Shown here: positions 56,283 through 64,000 of the stretch, in pieces
Layout: every line of letters begins with the position of its first letter
Numbering within the stretch: the first letter of the stretch is position 1
DNA from: Stomoxys calcitrans
Taxonomy: Eukaryota > Arthropoda > Insecta > Diptera > Muscidae
DNA: 64,000 nucleotides
Assembly (NCBI RefSeq): GCF_963082655.1
Contig: NC_081552.1
Coordinates: 97,949,592 to 98,013,591 of the forward strand
Reading direction: 5' to 3'
Position numbers and translations under genes: made by a program
The notes under the pieces: model-generated
Databases searched by the model: none
What the model saw: only the letters and a program-made list of their open reading frames with translations
What the model was told of the DNA's origin: nothing

Positions 56283-58753
56283 TTTATGCCCACCACCAAA
56301 GGATGGAGGTATATTCATTTTGTCATTCCGTTTGCAACACATCAAAATATCCATTTCCGAGCCTATAAAGTATATATTCTTGATCAGCGTAAAAATCTAA
56401 GACGATCTAGACATGTCCGTCCGTCGGTCCGTCTGTCTGTTGAAATCACGCTACAGTCTTCAAAAATAGAGATATTGAGCTGAAATTTTGCACAGAGTAT
56501 TTTTTTTTTTTTTGTCCATAAGCAGTTTAGGTTCGAAGATGAGCTATATCGGACTATATCTTGATATAGCCCCCATATAGACCGATCCGCCGATTTAGGG
56601 TCTTTGGCCCATAAAAGCCACATTTATTATCCGATATTGCTGAAATTTGGGACAGTAAATTATGTTAGGCCCTTCGATATCCGTCTTCAATTTGGCCCAG
56701 TTCAGTACAGATTTGGATATAGCTGCCATATAGACCGATCCTCCGATTTAGGGTCTTAGGTTTTGGGGCCATAAAAAGCGCATTTATTATCCGATGTCGC
56801 CGCAATTTGAGCCAGTGAGTTATGTTAGGCCCTTCCACATCCTCCGTCAATTTCGCCCAGATCGGTTTAGATTTGGATATAGCTGCCATATAGACCGATC
56901 TCTCGATTTAAGGGTATTTTCCCATAAAAGGCGCATTTATTATCCGATGTCGCCGAAATTTGGGACAGTGAGTTATATTGAGCTCCACGACGTCCTTTGT
57001 CAATTTGGCTCATATCGGTTCAGATTTAGATATAGATGTCATATAGACCGATCCTCCGATTGAGGGTCTTAGGCCCATACAAGGCGCATTTATTGTTCCA
57101 TGTCGCTGAAATTTGGTACATTGCGTTAGGTTAAATCCCTTGACATAGTTCTACATTACGGCACAGATCGGTCAAGATTTGGATATAGCTGCCATATAGA
57201 CCGATCTCTCGGTTTTAGGTTTTGGGACCAGAAAAAGCGCATTTATTGTCCGATGTCGCCGCAATTTGGGACAGTGAGTTGTGTTGGGCCCTTCGACATC
57301 CTTTTTCAATTTCACTTAAATCGATCAAGATTTAGATATAGCTGCCATGTTGTATATGGTTCAGATCGGTTTATTTTCAGATATAGCTACTAAAAAGACC
57401 AATACTTTGTTATACATAATTGAACATTGACTTGTACTTATTAGTATTTGGTCCAAATCGGATCATATTTCGATATAACTGCTGTTGGACAAAAGGTATG
57501 CAAATTTCTCTGGGTTTTGATGAAAAATGATTTACGTATATACCCGAGGTGGTGGGTATCCAAAGTTCGTCCAGGCCGAACTTAACGCCTTTTTATACCG
57601 TTAATACCATTGGATGGGGGTATACTAATTTCGTCATTCTGTTTGTAACTACTCGAAATATTCGTCTGAGACCCCGTAAAGTAAATATATTCTTGATCGT
57701 CGTGACATTTTATGTCAATCTAGCCATGTCCGTCCGTCCGTCTGTCTGTCGAAAGCACGCTAACTTCCGAAGGAGTAAAGCTAGCCGCTTGAAATTTTGC
57801 ACAAATACTTCTTTATAGTGTAGGTCGGTTGGTATTGTAAATGGGCCATATCGGTCCATGTTTTGATATAGCTGCCATATAAACCGATCTTAGGTCTTGA
57901 TTTCTTGAGCCCCTCGAGTGCGCAATTCTTATCCGATTGGCATGAAATTTTGCACGACGTGTTTTGTTATGATATCCAACAACTGTGCCAAGTATGGTTC
58001 AAATCGTTTCATAACCTGATTTAGCTGCCATATAAGCCGATCTTGGGTCTTGACTTCTTGAGCCTCTAGAGTGCGTAATTTTTAGCCGATTGGGATGAAA
58101 TTTTGCACGACGCGTTTTGTTATGATATCCAACAACTGCGCTAAGTTTGGTTCAAATCGGTTCATAACCTGATATAGCTGTCATATATAAACAGATCTGG
58201 GGACTTGACTTCTTGAGCTTCTAGAGGGAGCAATTCCTATTTGATTTGGCTGAAATTTTGCATGACGTTTTTCATTTTTTCTTTCAACAACTGTGTCAAA
58301 TAAGGTTTAAATCGGTTCATAATCTGATATAGCTGCCATATAAACCGATCTGGATCTTGACTTCTTGAGCCTCTAGAGGTCGCAATTATTATCCGATTTG
58401 CCAGAAATTTTGTAAGACGGATCGTCTCTTGACCTTCAACATACGTGTTTATTATGGTCTGAATCGGTCTGTAGCCCGATGTGGCTCCCATGTAAATCGA
58501 TCTCTCTATTTTACTTCTTGAGCCCCCAAAGGGCGCAATTCTTATTTGAATTGGCTGACATTTGGATGACCTGCAAAATATAATTTAATTGTGGTCCAAT
58601 TTGGACCATATCTTGATATCGCTCTAATAGCAGAGCAAATCTTCTATATCCTGTTTTGACTAAGAAGAGATGCTGGGAAAAGAATTCGACAAATGCGAGG
58701 GTATATAAGATTCGGACCGGCCGAACTTAGCACGCTTTTACTTGTTACTTGTT
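56283..58753 (+). mobile_element. Family B element, copy B9, in C11, carrying A21 in its 3' end
   Basis: 5' TTTTTATGCCCACCACC at 56283, microsatellite at about 56415-56440, six or so units, and 3' module GGTATCCAAAGTTCGTCC and GCCGAACTTAACGCCTTTTT. A21 is inserted after this T run. The residual ACTTGTT of B9 is at 58747-58753. Confidence 0.8.
57592..58746 (+). mobile_element. Family A element, copy A21, inserted in the 3' end of B9
   Basis: 5' TTTTTATACC followed by a mutated GTTAATACCATTGGATGGGG, microsatellite at about 57730-57749, units, and palindrome TTCGGACCGGCCGAA near 58711 before CTTTTACTTGTT. The repeated ACTTGTTACTTGTT at 58740-58753 is A21's own end followed by that of B9. Confidence 0.85.
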
Positions 58754-59005
58754 ACTTTTAGTGGTACTATATGACAGCACACAAAATCTCGCTTAAAGCG
58801 CACCATCCGTCTCCGAGATCTGGCGTTTCTGAAAATTAGGGTAATGGGAAAGGGTCCGATATCAACAAATGTAGTACCTTATTTTCATCACGGGGTCATT
58901 ATGAACCATCTGTAAAAATTTCAAGGAAAATCGGTTCAGCCGGTTTCTGAGTCTATAAGGAACAAACAAACAAACAATCAAACCTACCAACAAACACAAA
59001 TTGAT

Positions 59006-60733
59006 TTTTATACCAACCACCGAAGGATGGGGGTATATTTATTTTGTCATTCCGTTTGCAAACACATCGAAATATCAATTTCCGACCCTATAAAGTATAT
59101 ATATTCTTGATCAGCGCAAAAATCTAAGACGATCTGGACAGGTCCGTCCGTCTGTCTGTTGAAATCACGCTAAAGTCTTCAAAAATTAGAGATATTGAGC
59201 TGAAACTTTGCACAGACATTTTTTTTTTCCATAAGCAGGTTAAGTTTGAAGATGGGCTATATCGGACTATATCTTGATATAGCCCCCCATATAGAACGAT
59301 CCCTCCGATTTTGGGTCGTAGGCCAATAAAAGCCACATTTATTATCCGATTTTGCTGAAATTTGAGACAGTAGAGTTGTGTTAGGCCCCTACGACATCCT
59401 TCGTCAATTTGGCTCAGATCGATTCAGATTTGGATATAGCTGCCATTATAGACCGATCCTCCGATTTAGGGTCTTAGGCCCATAAAAGCTACATTTTTTA
59501 TTCGATTTTGCTGAAATTTGGGACAGTGAATTGTATTAGGCCCTACGACATCCTTCGTCAATTTGGCTCAGATCGATTCAGATATGGATATAGCTGCCAT
59601 ATAGACCGATCCTCCGATTTGGGGTCTTAGGCCCATAAAAGGCGCATTTATTGTCCGATGTCGCCGAAATTTGGGACAGTGAGTTATGTTAAGCCCCTTG
59701 ACATCTTTCTGTATTATGCCACAGATCGGTCCAGATTTGGATATAGCTGTCATATAGACCGATCTCTCGGTTTTAGGTTTCGGGGCCATAAAAAGCGCAT
59801 TTATTGTCCGATGTCGCCTCAATTTGAAACAGTGAGTTGTGTTAGGACCCTACGACATCCTTCGTCAATTTGGCTCAGATCAGTCCAGATTTAAATATAG
59901 CTGTCATATAGACCGATCCGCCGATTTAGGGTCTTATGCCCATAAAAGCCACATTTATTATTAAATCATTTTGCTGAAATTTAAGGCAGTGAGTTGTGTT
60001 AGGCCCTTCTCGACATCCGTCGTCAATTTGGCTCAGATCGGTTCAGATTTGCATATAGCTGCCATATAGACCGATCCTCCGATTTAGGGTCTTAGGTTTT
60101 GGGGCCATAAAAAGCGCATTTATTGTCCGATGTCGCCGCAATTTGAGCCAGTGAGTTGTGTTAGGCCCTTCGACATCCGTCGTCAATTTCTCTCAGATCG
60201 GTCCAGATTTGGATATAGCTGCCATATAGATCAATCTCTCGATTTAATGTTTTGGCCCATAAAAGGCGCATTTATTGTCCAATGTTACTGAAATTTGGGA
60301 CAGAATGTTAAGTTCAGCCCCTTCAAATATTTCTATAATTTGGTCTAGATCGATCAAGATTTACATATAGCTGGCATACAGACCGATATCTCGATTTAAA
60401 GTCTTGGCCCCAAAAAAGGCGCTTTTATAATCCGATTTAACGGAAATTTGACACATTAACTTATGTTAGACTTTTCGACATCCATGTTGTATATGGTTCA
60501 AATTGGTTTATTTTTAGATATAGCTACCAAAAAGACCAATATTTTTGTTATATACAATTGAACAATTATTATTATTAGTATTTGGTCCAAATCGGATCAT
60601 ATTTCGATATAACTGCTATGGAACATAAGGTATGCAATTTTCACCCAATTTTGATGAAAGGTGGTTAAATATATACCCGAGGTGGTGGGTATCCAAAGTT
60701 CGGCCCGGCCGAAATTAAAGCCTTTTTACTTGT
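59006..60733 (+). mobile_element. Family B DINE-1-like element, copy B7 (complete)
   Basis: 5' TTTTTATACCAACCACCGAA, core, a short microsatellite near 59143, about seven or eight units, and 3' module GGTATCCAAAGTTCGGCCCG, GCCGAAATTAAAGCCTTTTT, ACTTGTT. It joins the 5' end of family C copy C11 at ATTGATTTTTA, the same junction as B6/C8. Confidence 0.85.
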
Positions 60734-60815
60734 TTTAATTGGTACATATGTGAATTTAGCGAAAGCTAAATCTAAAGTTATCTAATGTAATGTAATTATT
60801 TTAAATTCTTGTTTC
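60734..60815. other. Short unassigned spacer
   Basis: AT-rich, no feature. Confidence 0.3.
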
Positions 60816-61683
60816 AATGTGCCCAAAAATGGATCTCTCTTGATAATTTTTCTCGGAGAAGTAAAAATCTAAGACGATCTAACCATGTTTATCCGAACAT
60901 AGAGATAATGAGCTGAGACTTTGCTCAGATTTTTTTTTTTGTCTATAGGCAGGTTAAGTTCGAAGATGGGCTATATTGGACTATATCTTGATAGAGCCTC
61001 CATATATACCAATCTGCTTATTAAAGGTCTTAGACCCATTTACGCCACATTCATTATCCGATTTCGTTGTGTTAGGATTCTCAACGTCCTTGTTCACTTC
61101 GGCAAGGATCGGTTTAGATTTGGATATTGCTGCAAATAGACTTGAGCTATTGGGCCATGAAAGGAGCATTTATCTTTCGATTTCGCTGAAATTTGGGAAC
61201 GTAAGTTGTTGTTAGGACTCTCTACGTTCTTGTTCAATAGGGCCAGATGGATCCACATATGGATATAGCTGCCATATATACAGATATCCAGATTTAAGGT
61301 TTTAGGACCATAAAAAGTAAATTTATGAGCCGATTTTGTGAAAGTAAGCGCAATGAATTACGTTAGGACCGTTGATATTCGTATCGAGTATGGTCAAGAT
61401 CGGTCTTTATTTGGATATAACTGCCATAGAGACCGATCTCTCAATTTAGGGTATTGGGCCCATAATAGGCATTTTTGAACCATAAATTTGTTACAAAGTG
61501 TTGTGTTAGACCCTTACATAACCTTCCTGAATACGGTGGAGACAGGACTATATTTAGTTATAGCTGCTATGGTTTCATAAATAATGCATGTTTTACCGTA
61601 CTATGTCAAAAAATGTGATTAATATTTATATTCAAGGTGGTGGGCATACACAAATTCGGCCCGGCCGAACTTAATACATTTTT
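60816..61683 (+). mobile_element. Old family B element, copy B11
   Basis: Degraded 5' module (AATCTAAGACGATCTAACCA, no microsatellite), about three diverged units, and a recognisable 3' module GGTGGTGGGCATACACAAAT, TTCGGCCCGGCCGAA at 61656-61670 and TTAATACATTTTT. B10 begins at this T run. Confidence 0.7.
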
Positions 61684-62930
61684 ATACCACCCAACGAAGG
61701 ATGGGGGTATATTCATTTGTCATTCCGTTTGCAACACGTCGGAATATCCATTTCCGACCCTATAAAGTATATATATTTTTGATCAGCGTAAAAATATAAG
61801 ACCATCTAGACATGTCCGTCCGTCTGTCTGTTGAAATCACGCTAACAGTCTTTAAAAATAGAGATATTGACCTAAAATTTTGCACATATCCTTTTTTTGT
61901 TCATAAGCAAGTTCGAAGATGGGCTATATCGGACTATGTATTGATATAGCCCCCATATAGGCCGATCCGCCGATTTAGGGTCTTAAGTCCATAAAAGCCA
62001 CATTTATTATCCGATTTTGCTGAAATTTGGGAAAGTGAGTTATGTTAGGCCCTTCGACATCCTTCGTCAATTTGGCCCACATCAGTTCAGATTTGGATAT
62101 AGCTGCCATATAGACCGATCCTCCGATTTAGGGTCTTATGTTCATAAAAGCCACATTTATTGTCCGATTTTGCTGAAATTTGGGACAGTGATTTGTGTTA
62201 GGCCCTTTGATATCCTTCTTTAATTTGGCCAAGATCGGTCCAGATTTGGATATAGCTGCCATATAGACCGATCTCTCGATTTAATGTTTTTGGCCCATAA
62301 AAGACGCATTTATTGTCCGCCGTCGCCGAAATTTGGGACATTGAGTTAAGTTATGCCCCTTGACATACTTCTGTATTATGGCACAGATCGGTTCAGATTT
62401 GGATATAGCTGCCATATAGACCTATCTCTCGGTTTTAGGTTTTGTGGCCATAAAAAGCGCATTTATTGTCCGATGTCGCCACAATTTAGGACAGTGAGTT
62501 GTGTTATTCCCTTCGATATCCTTCGTCAATTTGCCTCAGATCGGTCCAGATTTGGATATAACTGCCATATAGACCGATCTCTCTATTTAATGTTTTGGGC
62601 ACATAAAAGGCGCATTTATTGTCCAATGTTGCCGAAATTTGGGACAGAATGTTAAGTTAAGCCCCTTCAAATATTTCTGTAATTTGGTCTAGATCGATCA
62701 AGATTTACATATAGCTGCCATACAGACCGTTATATCGATTTAAAGTCTTGACCTCAAAAAATGCGCATTTATAATTCGATTTAACTGAAATTTGGCACAT
62801 TGACGTAAAGGGTAATTTTTTTGAGGTTAGGATTTTCATGCATTAGTATTTGACAGATCACGTGAGATTTCAGACATGGTGTCAAAGAGAAAGATGCTCA
62901 GTATGCTTTGACATTTCATCATGAATAGAC

Positions 62931-63001
62931 TTACTAACGAGCAACGCTTGCAAATCATTGAATTTTATTACCAAAATCAGTGTTCGGTTCGAAATGTGTT
63001 C
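62931..63001 (+). pseudogene. Transposase N-terminal codons in left inverted repeat
   Basis: ATG at 62931 followed by MNRLTNEQRLQIIEFYYQNQ and CSVRNVF, the N-terminus of a Tc1/mariner-type transposase. Translation then passes into the internal segment out of frame and stops soon after. Confidence 0.75.
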
Positions 63002-63209
63002 AAATTTTGTTCAGCGATGAGGCTCATTTCTGGTTGAATGGCTACGTAAATAAGCAAAATTGCCGCATTTGGAGTGAAGAGCAACCAGAAGCCGTTCAAG
63101 AACTGCCCATGCATCCCGAAAAATGCACTGTTTGGTGTGGTTTGTACGCTGGTGGAATCATTGGACCGTATTTTTTCAAAGATGCTGTTGGACGCAACGT
63201 TACGGTGAA
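63002..63209 (+). pseudogene. DD41D-type transposase core fragment
   Basis: The frame reads ILFSDEAHFWLNGYVNKQNC, RIWSEEQPEAVQELPMHPEK and CTVWCGLYAGGIIGPYFFK. SDEAHF carries the first catalytic Asp. The second and third catalytic residues are deleted. The frame differs from that of the upstream start codon, so no fused protein is expected. Confidence 0.85.
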
Positions 63210-63210
63210 T

Positions 63211-63291
63211 GAACACATTTCGAACCGAACACTGATTTTGGTAATAAAATTCAATGATTTGCAAGCGTTGCTCGTTAGTAAGTCTATTCAT
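63211..63291 (-). pseudogene. Transposase N-terminal codons in right inverted repeat
   Basis: The minus strand from 63291 reads the same MNRLTNEQRLQIIEFYYQNQ start as the left arm. This shows that the right arm is an inverted copy of the 5' end and not a normal 3' end. Confidence 0.8.
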
Positions 63292-63680
63292 GATGAAATG
63301 TCAAAGCATACTGAGCATCTTTCTCTTTGACACCATGTCTGAAATCCCACGTGATCTGTCAAATACTAATGCATGAAAATCCTAACCTCAAAAAAATCAC
63401 CCTTTATGTTAGGCTTTTCGACATCGTGTTGTATATGGTTCAGATTGGTTTATTTTTAGATATAGCTGCAAAAAAGACCAATATTTTTGTTATACACAAT
63501 CGAACAATGAATTATTATTATTAGTATTTGGTCCAAATCGGATCATATTTCGATATAACTGCTATGGAACATAAGGTATGCAATTTTCACCCAATTTTGA
63601 TGAAAGGTGGTTATATATATACCCGAGGTGGTGGGTATCCAAAGTTCGGCCCGGCCGAAATTAACGCCTTTTTACTTGTT

Positions 63681-64000
63681 TATAGATGATCCAATAAATA
63701 TTCTTCTTTAAAGGAATTTCTTTATGACGGGGCACAAGATAACCAAACCGAAATTTTCGATGAGCCGATTTTAAATTGTGATGAAATTTTCATAATTTTT
63801 CTGTTTTAAAAATATGCGGAATTCTCTACTTTAATAGTCCATTATTTTATTTCCTTAGAATTTCTATAAAATATAGAGAAGCACACGTGATTTTGTTAAT
63901 TGCTGTAGTTAATTTCTTCCATTAAATTTGTCATGTCAAGCACTCACAGCACTTGTTTGGAAATGAAAACGAAGATGAAGGAAAAACGTAAACTAACCTG
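63681..64000. other. Unassigned AT-rich sequence at window end
   Basis: No repeat end or ORF recognised. Could be unique DNA continuing beyond the window. Confidence 0.4.

Larger units (their letters stand above)
54648..59007 (-). mobile_element. Family C Helitron-like element, copy C11, with nested B9 and A21
   Basis: Minus-oriented units of about 130 bp run from 54648 to 56282, are interrupted by B9 (which holds A21), and resume at 58754 with ACTTTTAGTGGTACTATATG. They continue through TGAAAATTAGGGTAATGGG, GAAAATCGGTTCAGCC and an AACAAACAAACAAACAATC run to the 5' end at 59007, where B7 starts. The CTAG 3' end is missing. Three levels of nesting (C, then B, then A) are directly readable. 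Confidence 0.75.
62808..63404 (+). mobile_element. DD41D-type Tc1/mariner element with 195-bp inverted repeats
   Basis: Ends AAGGGTAATTTTTTTGAGG (left) and AAGGGTGATTTTTTTGAGG (right, complement), flanked by TA at 62806-62807 and 63405-63406. The inverted repeats are 62808-63002 and 63210-63404, nearly identical (for example one A/G change in CACGTGRGATTTC). Both arms contain the transposase start codon and first codons. The unique middle is only about 207 bp. This structure suggests that one end was copied over the other. Confidence 0.9.
61679..63680 (+). mobile_element. Family B DINE-1-like element, copy B10, carrying a DD41D-type insertion
   Basis: 5' TTTTTATACCACCCAACGAA, short microsatellite near 61815, about six units, then the transposon at 62808-63404. 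B resumes with TGTTAGGCTTTTCGACATCG and ends in GGTATCCAAAGTTCGGCCCG, GCCGAAATTAACGCC and TTTTTACTTGTT. Confidence 0.85.

Overview
The window looks like intergenic, probably heterochromatin-like DNA from a calyptrate (muscid-like) fly. This is inferred from AT-rich sequence, densely nested transposable elements (TEs), and DINE-1/INE-1-type ends closely related in layout to those of Drosophila. I found no intact host gene, rRNA, true tRNA gene or CRISPR array. Every coding-like stretch I could recognise is a decayed transposon gene.

Three repeat families make up most of the sequence. Family A and family B are DINE-1-like (Helentron-associated, non-autonomous) elements. The 5' end begins TATACCCTCC (A) or TATACCCACC (B), followed by a TATAAAGTATATATATTC-type core and a (GTCY)n microsatellite. 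The middle is an array of 153-bp tandem units. The 3' end has a GGCC-rich palindrome and stops at ...TTTTACTTGTT. Family C is a different non-autonomous element. Its 5' part is rich in TTTG repeats, its body has units of about 130 bp, and its 3' end reads ...GGGTCAGCTAG, as expected of a canonical Helitron.

Layout: 0-2.2 kb holds an old A remnant and a 5'-truncated non-LTR retrotransposon. 2.2-13.3 kb has A and B copies, a hAT-like element with its own 153-bp-type array, and fragments of a non-LTR 5' end and a DD41D-type transposase. 13.3-21.5 kb has family C copies with nested A, a tRNA-derived SINE and RTE-like fragments. 21.5-26.3 kb is one A element that took a mariner and a second A insertion, followed by a 1147-bp tandem duplication. 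26.3-39.4 kb has further A, B, C, SINE and mariner-MITE copies separated by short AT-rich unassigned stretches. 39.4-41.8 kb is a decayed RT/RNase H retrotransposon. 41.8-64 kb is nested A, B and C, ending with a B element that carries a DD41D-type element with unusual 195-bp inverted repeats.

The most notable signal is that one 153-bp tandem-repeat framework (GATCGGTYTATATGG..GCTATAT) occupies at least three different mobile-element frames: A, B and a hAT-like TIR element. This suggests a minisatellite that spreads by changing TE carriers. Boundaries of old copies are approximate because they were read by eye.
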